Assembly (NCBI RefSeq): GCF_902141855.1
Contig: NZ_CABFVH010000007.1
Span: 1 to 64,000, forward strand
Source of the DNA: Methylobacterium dankookense
GTDB taxonomy: Bacteria > Pseudomonadota > Alphaproteobacteria > Rhizobiales > Beijerinckiaceae
Direction of reading: 5' to 3'
Length of the DNA stretch: 64,000 nucleotides
Shown: positions 7,702-16,265 of the stretch, piece by piece
How the letters are laid out: each line of letters begins with the position of its first letter
How positions within the stretch are numbered: position 1 is the first letter of the stretch
Made by a program: the position numbers and the translations under genes
The notes under the pieces: model-generated
What the model was told of the DNA's origin: nothing
Databases searched by the model: none
Seen by the model: only the letters and a program-made list of their open reading frames with translations

Positions 7702-8289
7702 ATGACTATACCGACCCGCATCGTCTGCATCCGCCACGGCGAATCGACCTTCAACGCCGCCCACCGCGCCACCGGCCGCGACCCCGGCCATCTCGATGCT
7801 CGCCTGACCGAGCGCGGGCAGGCTCAGGCCCAGGCGGCCCGCGAGCGCATCGCGGCGATCCCTTTCGAGCTCGTGGTCACCTCCCCGCTGACGCGGGCCA
7901 TCCAGACCAGCGCGATCCTGTTCGGCGAGCATCCGGCCGCGCCGCGCGTGCTGGTGGAGGTGCTGCACCGCGAGTGCCAGGAGAGCAGTTGCGACGTCGG
8001 CCGCGCCGCCTCGGAGATCGCGCGGGAATTCCCCCATCTCGATGTCGGCCACCTGCCCGAGGTGTGGTGGCACGCGGAGGAGGGATGCACGGTCGGCGCC
8101 TATCCGGTGGAGCCGCGCCACCTGTTCGACCGGCGCGTCGCGGAGTTCCGCGAATGGCTGCGCCGCCGGCCCGAGCGCACCATCGCGGTGGTCGGCCACG
8201 GGACCTTCTTCTTCCATCTGACCGGGATCTGGCTCGACAACTGCGAGAGCACCGAGCTCGACCTCGCTGCGGATTCGGCCGCGGCCTGA
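7702..8289 (+). CDS. Histidine phosphatase family protein
   Basis: A 195-residue member of the branch-1 histidine phosphatase (phosphoglycerate mutase-like) superfamily. The phosphate pocket is visible: RHGES with His12, Arg65 in SPLTRAIQT, acid candidate Glu91 and His166 in VVGHGTFF. It is shorter than true dPGM enzymes and lacks their insertions, so it is probably a phosphatase acting on a small phosphorylated molecule. It may share a transcript with the upstream glyoxalase-like gene. Confidence 0.85.
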   Translation: MTIPTRIVCIRHGESTFNAAHRATGRDPGHLDARLTERGQAQAQAARERIAAIPFELVVTSPLTRAIQTSAILFGEHPAAPRVLVEVLHRECQESSCDVGRAASEIAREFPHLDVGHLPEVWWHAEEGCTVGAYPVEPRHLFDRRVAEFREWLRRRPERTIAVVGHGTFFFHLTGIWLDNCESTELDLAADSAAA

Positions 8290-8292
8290 GAT

Positions 8293-9021
8293 TCAGGCCG
8301 GCTGCAGGCCGCGGGCTGCATCGAGGCGGCGCCCCGCAAGCATGAGGTCGATGTTCGGCGCCTGGCGGCCGATGGCGAGCGCCTCCTCCAGGATGGCGCA
8401 GGCCGTCTGCCAGGTGCCGGGCAGGAAGGGCGCCGCGCCCTCGGCGATCTCGGCGGCGCAGCGCGGATCGTCGATCGCGCGAATGGCTGCGGTTGCGGTG
8501 CGCGCCAGAGCCGCCGCCCGTGCGCCCGCGAGCCAGAGGCGGCGATGCCCCGCCTCCTCGGCGCGGACGCCGCCGCGCCAGGACGCCGCGCGGGCGGCGG
8601 CGAGCGCTTCCTCGACCGTGTCCGCGGCCGCGCAAAGCGCGGCGAGGTCGGACAGGCCGGCGATCCCGCAGAGGGGACCGAGGATGCGGCTGATGCCCGC
8701 AACGGCGAGATGCCGGGTGCGCGCGGCCTCGATCTCCGGCCGGTCGGCGGAGCCCGAGAGGCGCAGCACGAAGGCCATCAGTCGGTTCCGCTCGGCATCG
8801 GGCATGGCGTCATTGAGACCGAGCGCGTAGGCCGCGAGCGGGTGCGAGAAGCAGGGCGGACAATCGGCGCTCGAACGGATCGCCCGATAGGGTAGCCCCG
8901 CCGCCACCAGGGCCGCCTCGTTGATGCAGGTGCCGCCGTCGGGCCCCGGGAATTGATGCGAGCCCGCGAGCAGGCGCCAGTTCAGGATGTGCCCGAAGCC
9001 GTCCGCCAAGCGATCAGCCAT
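8293..9021 (-). CDS. Hypothetical protein with CPPC motif
   Basis: A 242-residue, Ala/Leu-rich, mostly helical soluble protein with no family that I can name. A cysteine near the N-terminus (GGTCINEAALVAAGL) and a CPPC pair (SSADCPPCFSHPLAAYALGL) at about residues 50-60 could bind metal or undergo redox change. The rest is low in cysteine, with repeated helices (RHLAVAGISRILGPLCGIAGL). ATG 9021 is selected; it has GAGGACGAGGAC just upstream. The gene lies downstream of the NicO-type transporter and converges on the phosphatase with three bases between the stops. Confidence 0.6.
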   Translation of the reverse strand: MADRLADGFGHILNWRLLAGSHQFPGPDGGTCINEAALVAAGLPYRAIRSSADCPPCFSHPLAAYALGLNDAMPDAERNRLMAFVLRLSGSADRPEIEAARTRHLAVAGISRILGPLCGIAGLSDLAALCAAADTVEEALAAARAASWRGGVRAEEAGHRRLWLAGARAAALARTATAAIRAIDDPRCAAEIAEGAAPFLPGTWQTACAILEEALAIGRQAPNIDLMLAGRRLDAARGLQPA

Positions 9022-9088
9022 GCCGTCCTCGTCGTCCCGCAGGAAGCACGGGAGCCTGCCACGGTGCGGTCCGCTTGGCGAGAGGGCT

Positions 9089-10078
9089 TCAGGCGCCGCC
9101 CATCCCGAGCGCGAGGCCGGTGAGCATGGCGAGGCCGAGCACCAGGACGAAGGCGGCGGCCAGGAGTTCGAGGCCGCCGACGGCGATCGCCCCGACGCGG
9201 CCGCGCCCGCCCGCGAGGCGCAAGGCCGCGCCCTTGGCGAAGACCGCGAGGCAGGCGAGCGCCGTCGTGGTGAGAGCGGTGCCGAGCGCCATCGCCAGCA
9301 CCGCCAGCATGCCGGCCCAGAGCACGCCCTGCGACAGGGCAAAGACGAGGAGCAGGACGGCGCCGGCACACGGGCGCGAGCCCGCGGCGAGCACGACGCC
9401 CGCGCGCTCGCGCCAGGATTCGGCGCGTGCGTCGGCGGGCACATGGGCGCAGTCCGGCCCGCAGCCGGCCGCGTTCGCCGCAGCGAGTCGCCCGGCCTTG
9501 CGCCAGGTCACCGCGAAGCCGATCAGCGCGACGAGGGCGAAGCTCGCGGTCTCTACGAGCGTGCCCGCCCGCGACATCGTGGCGGCCGTGGCGCCGAGGA
9601 TCACGCTGCCGATCCCGACGATCGCGATGGCGACCGCGGCCTGCAGGAGCGCGGCGGCGAAGCTCAGGGCGCAGCCGCGCTGGAGCGTGCGCTCGCCAGC
9701 CACGATGTAGCCCGCGATCACCGCCTTGCCGTGGCCCGGCCCGGCGGCGTGGAAGACCCCGTAGGCGAAGCCGAGCAGCGCGAGCGGCATCCAGTCGCCG
9801 CCGAGCTTCAGCGCCTGGACCGCGCCCTGGAGGCTGCGGGAGAAGCTCGACTGGACGGCAAGCAGCCAGCCGCCGAGGCCCGTCGCGTCGGGCGCGGCCT
9901 CGCGGAAACCGATGCCGAAGGGCGAGCGCGGGGGCGGCGCGGCGACACCCGGCATCACCAGCCAGGTCAGAGCGGCGAGCAGCAACCCGGCCGCGGCGAT
10001 CGCTCCGGCGATCAATGCGAGGCGCAGCGGGAGACGTCCGCGCGGCGACGCCTCCACCAGACCGATGCTCACGGACAC
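9089..10078 (-). CDS. NicO-family nickel/cobalt transporter
   Basis: A 329-residue inner-membrane protein with an N-terminal helix, a periplasmic stretch and about six further helices. The family signature HAAGPGHGK is at residues 110-118, and the second half has the SRPCAGAVLLL segment typical of NicO/RcnA-like transporters. A loop with CGPDCAHVPADA could bind metal. Direction (uptake or efflux) cannot be read from sequence. It overlaps the end of the DUF1007 gene by ten bases. That pairing is recurrent, with DUF1007 as a presumed periplasmic partner. Confidence 0.85.
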   Translation of the reverse strand: MSVSIGLVEASPRGRLPLRLALIAGAIAAAGLLLAALTWLVMPGVAAPPPRSPFGIGFREAAPDATGLGGWLLAVQSSFSRSLQGAVQALKLGGDWMPLALLGFAYGVFHAAGPGHGKAVIAGYIVAGERTLQRGCALSFAAALLQAAVAIAIVGIGSVILGATAATMSRAGTLVETASFALVALIGFAVTWRKAGRLAAANAAGCGPDCAHVPADARAESWRERAGVVLAAGSRPCAGAVLLLVFALSQGVLWAGMLAVLAMALGTALTTTALACLAVFAKGAALRLAGGRGRVGAIAVGGLELLAAAFVLVLGLAMLTGLALGMGGA

Positions 10079-10737
10079 GCGACCAGCACCCGCTGCGCGT
10101 ATTGGACGCCGTAATTCGAGGCAGCCGTCAGCGCTTCGAAGAAGGCTTCCGTCATGCCGGGCTTGGACCCGTCGGCGGTCTTGGTCTCGGCAGCCTTCGG
10201 ACGCGTGATCGTGGCGGCGCAGCCGGCCGGGGCTCCGGTCAGGCGCGCGGCGTCCGCACCGTCCGCGAGGCCGAAGGAGACGAAGAAGGTCGGATCGTAG
10301 ACCTCGAGCGCGACGACGCCGCGTCCCTGAGTCGCCGGCGCCTTGAGGGGCAGCAGGAAGCTCAGGGTGAGGGTCTCGCCTCCCATCGCCATGCGCGGCT
10401 CGGTGGGTTCGGCGAAGGCCTGCTCCTTGCCGGCGACCTTGAGCTTCGTGAAGTAACCGAATTCCGCGAGGTTCTGCGTGTTCTCGGTGGCGAGCCCGGC
10501 GAGTTCGTCCGGTGTGAGCTTGCCGTCCTTGTTCGTGTCGAGCCCTTGCGTGACGAAGGCCGAGTAGGCCGCGTCGAAGGTCCAGCTATGGCGGATGCCG
10601 GTGACCTTGCCGGACGCGTAGTCGATCTCGGCCTTCGCGGTCACCCAGACATGCGGATGGGCCGAGGCGGGCGTGCCAGAGAGGGCGAGAACGCCCACGA
10701 ATGTGAGAATGCGGAAGGCGGGCGCGGCGGTCGGCAT
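10069..10737 (-). CDS. DUF1007 periplasmic protein with EF-hand
   Basis: A 222-residue exported protein. The signal peptide ends at ASA-HPHVW (about residue 26), and the mature N-terminus HPHVW is the hallmark of DUF1007 and a candidate metal site. A canonical EF-hand loop DTNKDGKLTPDE lies near residue 70, so calcium binding is likely. An in-frame upstream start at 10818 would add 27 non-signal residues and is not favoured. It overlaps the NicO gene downstream, so the two are probably co-translated and the protein may deliver metal to, or accept it from, that transporter. Confidence 0.82.
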   Translation of the reverse strand: MPTAAPAFRILTFVGVLALSGTPASAHPHVWVTAKAEIDYASGKVTGIRHSWTFDAAYSAFVTQGLDTNKDGKLTPDELAGLATENTQNLAEFGYFTKLKVAGKEQAFAEPTEPRMAMGGETLTLSFLLPLKAPATQGRGVVALEVYDPTFFVSFGLADGADAARLTGAPAGCAATITRPKAAETKTADGSKPGMTEAFFEALTAASNYGVQYAQRVLVACP

Positions 10738-10902
10738 CGGATCGGACGCTCGCGGGCTCTGGTAAAGGATCGGTAAACGCGCTTGCCCGCCCCATGGGGC
10801 GAAAGCGAGGCGTGCCATCTTCCCTGTCCCTGTCCCTCTCCGACGGAAGTTCTCAGGGCAGCGCCCTGAGAACCCCCTCTGCGACGACCGTTCGGCGATC
10901 CG

Positions 10903-11757
10903 TCAGTGCTGCAGGATCTTCGACAGGAAGGTCTGCGCACGCTCGGAGCGGGGCTTGCCGAAGAAGTCGTCCTTGTGGGCGTCCTCGACGATCTCGCCGC
11001 GATCCATGAAGATGACGCGGTCGGCTACCTTCCGGGCGAAGCCCATCTCGTGGGTCACGACCATCATGGTCATGCCCTCCTTGGCAAGCTCAACCATCAC
11101 GTCGAGCACCTCGCCGACCATCTCCGGGTCGAGGGCCGAGGTCGGCTCGTCGAACAGCATCACCACCGGGTTCATGGCGAGCGCCCGAGCGATCGCGACG
11201 CGCTGCTGCTGGCCGCCCGAGAGCTGGCCCGGGAACTTGTGGGCATGGGCCGAGAGGCCGACGCGGGCGAGCAGGTCGAGGCCGCGTTTCTTCGCGTCCT
11301 CGCTGCCGCGCTTCAGCACCTTGCGCTGAGCGATCGTCAGGTTGTCGGTGATGGTGAGGTGCGGGAACAGCTCGAAATGTTGGAACACCATGCCGACCCG
11401 GGAGCGGAGCTTCGGCAGGTTGGTCGACTTGTCCAACACCTTGGTGCCGGCGACCGTGATCTGGCCCTTCTGGAAGGGCTCCAGCGCGTTCACGGTCTTG
11501 ATCAGGGTCGACTTGCCCGAGCCGGAGGGACCGCAGACCACCACCACCTCGCCCTTGGCGACGCTGGTGGTGCAGTTCGTCAGCACCTGGAAGTCGCCGT
11601 ACCATTTGCTGACGTTGTCGATAGCGATCATCGTCTCGCCCGTGCGGGTGCCGGGCTGGGTCAGGTTCCCCGTCTGCAGACCGTCATCCGTGGGGGCTTG
11701 GCCCGCCGGAGCGACGGGGTTGGAGGGCGTGGGAGCCGGCATCGGCGTGGAAGTCAT
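10903..11757 (-). CDS. gltL: Glutamate/aspartate-type ABC transporter ATP-binding protein
   Basis: The ATPase of a polar amino acid ABC importer. Walker A is GPSGSGKST, the signature LSGGQQQR, Walker [13 protein letters not shown] and the switch histidine VVTHEMGFA. These match the GlnQ/GltL/AapP group closely. The protein is 284 residues because about 41 Pro/Thr-rich residues precede the usual start ([12 protein letters not shown]). ATG 11637 would give a family-length protein, so the longer start is uncertain. It is the last gene of the gltI-gltJ-gltK-gltL cluster, 34 bases after gltK. Confidence 0.88.
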   Translation of the reverse strand: MTSTPMPAPTPSNPVAPAGQAPTDDGLQTGNLTQPGTRTGETMIAIDNVSKWYGDFQVLTNCTTSVAKGEVVVVCGPSGSGKSTLIKTVNALEPFQKGQITVAGTKVLDKSTNLPKLRSRVGMVFQHFELFPHLTITDNLTIAQRKVLKRGSEDAKKRGLDLLARVGLSAHAHKFPGQLSGGQQQRVAIARALAMNPVVMLFDEPTSALDPEMVGEVLDVMVELAKEGMTMMVVTHEMGFARKVADRVIFMDRGEIVEDAHKDDFFGKPRSERAQTFLSKILQH

Positions 11758-11791
11758 GGCACGATCCTCGTGGAAGCCGCGACGTGCGCGC

Positions 11792-12484
11792 TCAGCGGAT
11801 GATGGCGACGCGGGCCTGAAGGCGCCGCACCAGGAACGAGGCGGTCAGACAGACCGCGAAATAGACCACGGCCGCGAAGAGATACATCTCGACGAGGCGG
11901 CCGTCGCGCTGCGCGACCTTCGAGGCCGCACCGAGGAAGTCGGTCAGCGACAGCACGTAGACGAGCGAGGTGTCCTGGAAGAGCACGATCGTCTGCGTCA
12001 GCAGGAGCGGCAGCATGTTGCGGAAGGCCTGCGGCAGGACGACGTTCTGCATCGACTGCCAGTAGTTCATCCCGAGCGCAGAGGCCGCGGCCGTCTGCCC
12101 CTTGGGGATCGACTGGATGCCCGCGCGCATGATCTCGGAGAAATAGGCCGCCTCGAACAGCGTGAAGGTGATCAGCGCCGAGGGAAATGCGCCGACCTGG
12201 ATCGGGTTCGGCGCGCCGGTCACGTAGGCGCCGATATAGGGTACCAGGAAGTAGAACCAGAAGATGACCAGCACGAGCGGCAGCGAGCGCATCAGCTCGA
12301 CATAGACCTTCGCCGCGTGCGTCAGGCCGGGCACGCCCGAGAGGCGCGCCATGGCGATGAGCGTTCCGAGCACGATGCCCATGCCCGCCGCCATGGCGGT
12401 GAGCGACACCGTGAAGACCATGCCCTGCCCGAACAGGTAGGGCAGCGACGAGACGATGACGCTGAAGTCGAAGTTCGAAAGCAT
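11792..12484 (-). CDS. gltK: Glutamate/aspartate ABC transporter permease GltK
   Basis: A 230-residue permease of the His/Glu/Gln/Arg group. It has about five membrane helices and the EAA-type loop [26 protein letters not shown], which docks on the ATPase. The ATG shares its A with the gltJ stop (TGATG), indicating translational coupling. With GltJ it forms the heterodimeric channel. Substrate choice (Glu/Asp versus general polar amino acids) is by similarity only. Confidence 0.88.
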   Translation of the reverse strand: MLSNFDFSVIVSSLPYLFGQGMVFTVSLTAMAAGMGIVLGTLIAMARLSGVPGLTHAAKVYVELMRSLPLVLVIFWFYFLVPYIGAYVTGAPNPIQVGAFPSALITFTLFEAAYFSEIMRAGIQSIPKGQTAAASALGMNYWQSMQNVVLPQAFRNMLPLLLTQTIVLFQDTSLVYVLSLTDFLGAASKVAQRDGRLVEMYLFAAVVYFAVCLTASFLVRRLQARVAIIR

Positions 12485-13206
12485 CAGCGCTGCCCCGGGA
12501 TCGCCACGGAGCGCTCGATGAACGAGGCCGCCGTGATCACGATGAGGTTGATGAAGACGTAGAGAAGCGTGGCGGCCGTGAAGGCCTCGAACACCTGGAA
12601 GGAGAATTCCTGCATCGAGCGGGCGCGGGCGGTCAGCTCGAGAAGGCCGATGGTGAGCGCCACCGAGGTGTTCTTGAGGTTGTTCAGGAATTCGGAGGTC
12701 AGCGGCGGCAGGATGATTCGGTAGGCGTTCGGCAGGAGCACGTACCGGTAGGTCTGGGCCACGGTGAAGCCCATCGCGGTGCCGGCCATGCGCTGTCCGC
12801 GCGGAAGCGACTGGATGCCGGCGCGGACCTGCTCGGCGACGCGCGAGGCGGTGAAGAAGCCGAGGCAGACGACGCCGGTATAGAACGGCGCATTCGGCAA
12901 TTGCTTCAGCCAATTGCCCCAGGCCTGCGGCAGAACCTCGGGCAGCACGAAGTACCAGAGGAACATCTGCACGAGCAGCGGGATGTTCCGGAACAGCTCG
13001 ACATAGGCCGTGCCGACCGCATTCGCCGCCTTGTTCGGCAGGGTGCGCAGCACGCCGATCACCGAGCCCAGGCAAAAGGCGATCACCCAGGAGCAGAGCG
13101 CGGTCGCGATCGTCCAGAGGAGGCCCGAGAGCAGCATGTCGGCATAGGTGCCGGTGCCTTCGGGAGAGGGCTCGAAGAAGATGCCCCAGTTCCAGTTGTA
13201 ATTCAT
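12484..13206 (-). CDS. gltJ: Glutamate/aspartate ABC transporter permease GltJ
   Basis: A 240-residue permease with the N-terminal motif MNYNWNWGIFFEPSPEG common in GltJ, five helices and the coupling loop ASRVAEQVRAGIQSLPRGQRMAGTAMGF. It is followed without a gap by gltK. It is separated from the binding-protein gene gltI by 156 bases that contain a strong hairpin, which is likely to lower permease expression relative to the binding protein. Confidence 0.88.
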   Translation of the reverse strand: MNYNWNWGIFFEPSPEGTGTYADMLLSGLLWTIATALCSWVIAFCLGSVIGVLRTLPNKAANAVGTAYVELFRNIPLLVQMFLWYFVLPEVLPQAWGNWLKQLPNAPFYTGVVCLGFFTASRVAEQVRAGIQSLPRGQRMAGTAMGFTVAQTYRYVLLPNAYRIILPPLTSEFLNNLKNTSVALTIGLLELTARARSMQEFSFQVFEAFTAATLLYVFINLIVITAASFIERSVAIPGQR

Positions 13207-13316
13207 CGCTCTCGAAGGCTTCGCCGCACCGGGTCAGAGGATCGACGCTCAATCGAGCAGGTTCGGCCCGAGGTGGCCCGCGAAAACTGCATCCCGACCG
13301 GCGTTCTGCACAGGAT

Positions 13317-13343
13317 CCTCGCGCGGGACAGGCCCGCGCGAGG
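13317..13343 (-). promoter_or_regulatory. Intercistronic hairpin between gltI and gltJ
   Basis: CCTCGCGCGGG and CCCGCGCGAGG form a perfect 11-bp stem around ACAGG, with no T-run after it on the minus strand. In binding-protein operons such structures protect the upstream message or partly terminate transcription, so that the binding protein is made in excess. Confidence 0.5.
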
Positions 13344-13362
13344 CTTCAAGCGATGGGGCCGC

Positions 13363-14286
13363 TCAGTAGACGGCCGGATCCGGGCTGTCGCTCGGGGTCT
13401 TGAACTGCTTCTCCATCGCCTCGGTCATTGGGAGCTTGAGGTTGATGCCGCGCGGGGGGATGGGTTGGGTGAACCACTTGTCGTAGAGGGCCTTACCCTC
13501 CGGGCTGGTGTAGAGGGCCTTCGTCGCCGCGTCTGCGACTGCCTTGAAGGGGGCGTCGTCCTTGCGCAGCATGATGCCGTAAGGCTCGGGCTTCGAGAGC
13601 GTGTCGGTGGAGATCACGTAGGCGTCCGGCGTCTTCGAGCCGGCGGCGAGCGAGGCGAGCAGCACGTCGTCCATCACGAAGGCGGCGGCGCGGCCGGTCT
13701 CGACCATCAGGAAGGCCTCGGCATGGTCCTTGGCCGGCAGGATGGTCAGGCCGAGCTTGCGCTCGGTGTTGGCCTCGTTGATCTGCTTGATGTTGGTCGT
13801 GCCCGAGGTCGAGACGACGGTCTTGCCCTTCAGGTCGTCGAAGGTCTTGAGGTTCGAATCCTTCTTGGCGACGTAGCGGGTCGCCGTCAGGAAGTGCGAG
13901 TTGGTGAAGGTCGCCTGCTTCTGGCGCTCGGCGTTGTTCGTCGTCGAGCCGCACTCGAGGTCGATCGTGCCGTTGGCGATCAGCGGGATGCGGGTCGCGG
14001 AGGTGACCGGATTGAGCTTCACCTCCATCTTGTCGAGCTTGAGGTGAGTCTTCACCGCGTCGGCGATCTTCAGGCAGATCTCCATCGCGTACCCGACCGG
14101 CTTCTGGTTGCCGTCGAGGTAGGAGAAGGGCACCGAGGAATCGCGGTAGCCGATGGTGATGGCGCCGGTATCCTTCACCTTCTTGAGCGTTCCGGTGAGT
14201 TCCTCGGCCTGGACTGAGCCGGCGAACAGGGATGCGCCGAGGGCGAGGCCGAGCGCCAGTCCGCGACGATCGAATTGAAACTGCAT
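13363..14286 (-). CDS. gltI: Glutamate/aspartate ABC transporter substrate-binding protein
   Basis: A 307-residue periplasmic binding protein. The signal peptide comprises residues 1-28 (hydrophobic ALGLALGASLFAG, cleaved near VQA-EE). It is followed by an SBP_bac_3 domain with IGYRDSSVPFSYLD, LECGSTTNNAERQ and SGTTNIKQINEAN, features of the GltI/AatJ branch for acidic amino acids. ATG 14286 is chosen because GGGAG lies 10 bases upstream. An ATG seven codons earlier is possible. It is the first gene of the gltIJKL cluster and is preceded by a sigma-54-like element. Confidence 0.9.
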   Translation of the reverse strand: MQFQFDRRGLALGLALGASLFAGSVQAEELTGTLKKVKDTGAITIGYRDSSVPFSYLDGNQKPVGYAMEICLKIADAVKTHLKLDKMEVKLNPVTSATRIPLIANGTIDLECGSTTNNAERQKQATFTNSHFLTATRYVAKKDSNLKTFDDLKGKTVVSTSGTTNIKQINEANTERKLGLTILPAKDHAEAFLMVETGRAAAFVMDDVLLASLAAGSKTPDAYVISTDTLSKPEPYGIMLRKDDAPFKAVADAATKALYTSPEGKALYDKWFTQPIPPRGINLKLPMTEAMEKQFKTPSDSPDPAVY

Positions 14287-14361
14287 CAGAACGAAACTCC
14301 CAATCATGCCGAGCGGGCGTCGGCGTGCGCCAAGGGCGCGCCCGGCGTGCAGGCGCGCCTT

Positions 14362-14377
14362 TGCAATGATGGTGCCG
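14362..14377 (-). promoter_or_regulatory. Sigma-54-like promoter upstream of gltI
   Basis: The minus strand reads CGGCACCATCATTGCA. The -24 GG and -12 GC are separated by exactly ten bases, and both the GGCAC and TTGCA halves match the RpoN consensus, with one mismatch at the R position. The predicted transcript start lies about 65 bases before the gltI ATG. The rest of 14287-14642 holds nothing else I can identify. Confidence 0.45.
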
Positions 14378-14642
14378 GTTTGTGGAGGTGTGATCACGGA
14401 GATGCGTGCCGGCGCGGCCGCCGCGGACGAGCGGATTCGGCCTGTGCCGGACCTGTCGATGGGCGTGCCGTATCGGCGGGCGCCGGATCTGCCCAAGTTT
14501 TCCACCCTGATCGTCCGCCCACGGCGTCGAGCCGGGCGTTTTCGCCCGTGCCACACGCATCTTGCACATTCCCTGTGCGTCCGCATCGGGTTTCGTGCGG
14601 GCCTTGAGAGACGTTCCACGGGCGTTGTAGCGGCCGGACACG

Positions 14643-14702
14643 AAAAGGGCCGTCCCGCACGTCGGCGGGACGGCCCCAACTGCCTGTCCTCTTCAGGACA
14701 GG
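14643..14702 (-). terminator. Tandem hairpin terminator after livK
   Basis: On the minus strand, directly after the livK stop, comes a hairpin at 14683-14702 (CCTGTCCT/AGGACAGG, loop of four). A second hairpin at 14647-14676 (GGGCCGTCCCGC/GCGGGACGGCCC, loop of six) is followed by TTTT. The second is a classic Rho-independent terminator. It separates the liv operon from gltI on the same strand. Confidence 0.85.
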
Positions 14703-14703
14703 G

Positions 14704-15822
14704 TTACTGCGTCACCTCGTTGCCGGTGTAGTCCACCGTGCCCTTGTCGTTCTTCTTCCAGGTATACATGACGTAGTCGGGCTTGGTGATGTCGCCCTTC
14801 TTGTCGAACGAGATCGGCCCGAGCACCGTGGTGAACGGCTTGCCCTCGCGCATGAAGGCCGCGACCTTCTTCGGGTCGGCCGAGCCCGCGCCCTCGATCG
14901 CCTGCTTGAAGATCTGCACGGCGGCGTAGGCGTAGAGGGTGTAGGCCTCCGGATCGATGCCCTTGGCCTTGAAGGCGGCCACGGCCTCCTTGGCGTTCGG
15001 GTTCTTGCGGGCGTCCGGCGGGAAGGTGGTCAGGGTGCCCTCGGCCCCGGGGCCGGCGATCGCGACGAGCTCCTTGTCGACCATGCCGTCGCCGCCCATC
15101 ATCGGCGCCTTCAGGCCCTGGTCGCGCATCTGGCGGATGATCAGGCCGGCCTCGGTGTAGTAGCCACCGAAATAGACCACGTCGATGCCGTTCTGCTTCA
15201 GCTTCGAGACCAGCGCCGAGTAGTCCTTCTCACCCGGGTTGATGCCCTCGTAGAGGGTCTCCTTGCCGCCCTTGGCCTTGAAGGCCTTCAGCGTCTCGTC
15301 GGCGAGACCCTTTCCGTAAGGGGTCTTGTCGTGGATGATCGCGACCTTCTTCCCCTTGAAGTTGTTGACGAGGTAGTCGCCCGCCACCGCGCCCTGCTGG
15401 TCGTCGCGGCCGCAGGTGCGGAACACGTTCCAGAGGCCGCGCTCGGTGAACTTCACGTTGGTCGAGGCCGGCGTGATCTCGACGATGCCGGCATCGGCGT
15501 AGACGTCGGAGGCCGGGATCGACACGCCCGAGTTGAAGTGGCCGACCACGAACTTCACGCCGTCCGAGGCGAACTTGTTGGCCACCGAGACGCCCTGCTT
15601 CGGGTCGGAGGCGTCGTCGCCCGACGAGAACTCGACCTTCTGGCCCTTGATGCCGCCGGCCTTGTTGATGTCCTCGACGGCCTGGGACACGCCGTTCTTG
15701 AGCTGGGCGCCGAAGGCGGCGCTGTTGCCGGTGATCGGGCCGCCGACCGCGACCTTCACCTGAGCCTGGGCGGCCGAGGCCAGGAGGCCGAGCGCGAGGC
15801 CCGCCAGTAATCCTACTCTCAT
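14704..15822 (-). CDS. livK: Branched-chain amino acid ABC transporter substrate-binding protein
   Basis: A 372-residue periplasmic binding protein of the Leu/Ile/Val type (Peripla_BP_6). The signal peptide spans residues 1-20 (LLAGLALGLLASAAQA). The mature part begins VKVAVGGPITGNSAAFG. Motifs AVEDINKAGGIKGQKVE and VVYFGGYYTEAGLIIRQMR are typical. ATG 15822 has AAGGAG at ten bases upstream. An ATG nine codons earlier lacks this. The downstream stop leads straight into a tandem terminator, so it ends the liv operon (livH-livM-livG-livF-DUF6867-livK). Confidence 0.92.
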   Translation of the reverse strand: MRVGLLAGLALGLLASAAQAQVKVAVGGPITGNSAAFGAQLKNGVSQAVEDINKAGGIKGQKVEFSSGDDASDPKQGVSVANKFASDGVKFVVGHFNSGVSIPASDVYADAGIVEITPASTNVKFTERGLWNVFRTCGRDDQQGAVAGDYLVNNFKGKKVAIIHDKTPYGKGLADETLKAFKAKGGKETLYEGINPGEKDYSALVSKLKQNGIDVVYFGGYYTEAGLIIRQMRDQGLKAPMMGGDGMVDKELVAIAGPGAEGTLTTFPPDARKNPNAKEAVAAFKAKGIDPEAYTLYAYAAVQIFKQAIEGAGSADPKKVAAFMREGKPFTTVLGPISFDKKGDITKPDYVMYTWKKNDKGTVDYTGNEVTQ

Positions 15823-15850
15823 CCCGGTCGTCTCCTTCACTTCACACAAA

Positions 15851-15877
15851 CCTTGCGCGGAATCGGTTGGCGCAAGG
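15851..15877 (-). promoter_or_regulatory. Intercistronic hairpin between DUF6867 gene and livK
   Basis: CCTTGCGC and GCGCAAGG pair around an 11-base loop, followed on the minus strand by TTTG. It could cause partial termination or set an RNA 5' end, allowing livK to be expressed differently from the permease genes. Confidence 0.4.
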
Positions 15878-15891
15878 CGGTCCGGATCGGA

Positions 15892-16263
15892 TCATGGCCG
15901 CTGCGGTGCCGCGCCGGAAGGGCGCTCGCGCCAAGTCAGCGGCGAGGTCTTCTCGTAGAGCCAGCGGTACTGCGTGGTCATCTGCCGGGTGCGGGTGGCG
16001 CGGTAGCCGAGCGCGCCGACCAGCATCACGACGGCGGCGTCCACGAGATGGTACTGCGCGGACAGGAGCGTGCCCTCGAACAGGGCGAAATGGATGAAGC
16101 GCACCGCCGCCGCGACGAGGAGCAGCGAGACGGCCGCCTGCCAGAAGGGACGCCAGGCGCGGGCGACGGCGCGGGCCGCCATCCAGCCGGCCCAGCCGCC
16201 CATCACCACCGTGACGAGCAGGAACAGCCAGACGGAAGCCTCTTCGTAGACGATGCCCTGCAT
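15892..16263 (-). CDS. DUF6867 membrane protein of the liv operon
   Basis: A 123-residue protein with three or four membrane helices (VWLFLLVTVVMGGWAGWMAA, AAVSLLLVAAAVRFIHFALF, LVDAAVVMLVGALGY) and a hydrophilic C-terminus with WLYEKTSPLTWRERP. It matches the small DUF6867 proteins placed after livF in many Hyphomicrobiales liv operons. Its role is unknown. Two bases separate it from livF, so it is co-translated with the ABC genes, and assistance to the LivHM channel is a fair guess only. Confidence 0.75.
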   Translation of the reverse strand: MQGIVYEEASVWLFLLVTVVMGGWAGWMAARAVARAWRPFWQAAVSLLLVAAAVRFIHFALFEGTLLSAQYHLVDAAVVMLVGALGYRATRTRQMTTQYRWLYEKTSPLTWRERPSGAAPQRP

Positions 16264-16265
16264 GG

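Noticed and set aside
14306-14731. Open frames on the plus strand upstream of gltI
   Set aside because: They run through the tandem terminator of livK and lack ribosome sites or motifs.
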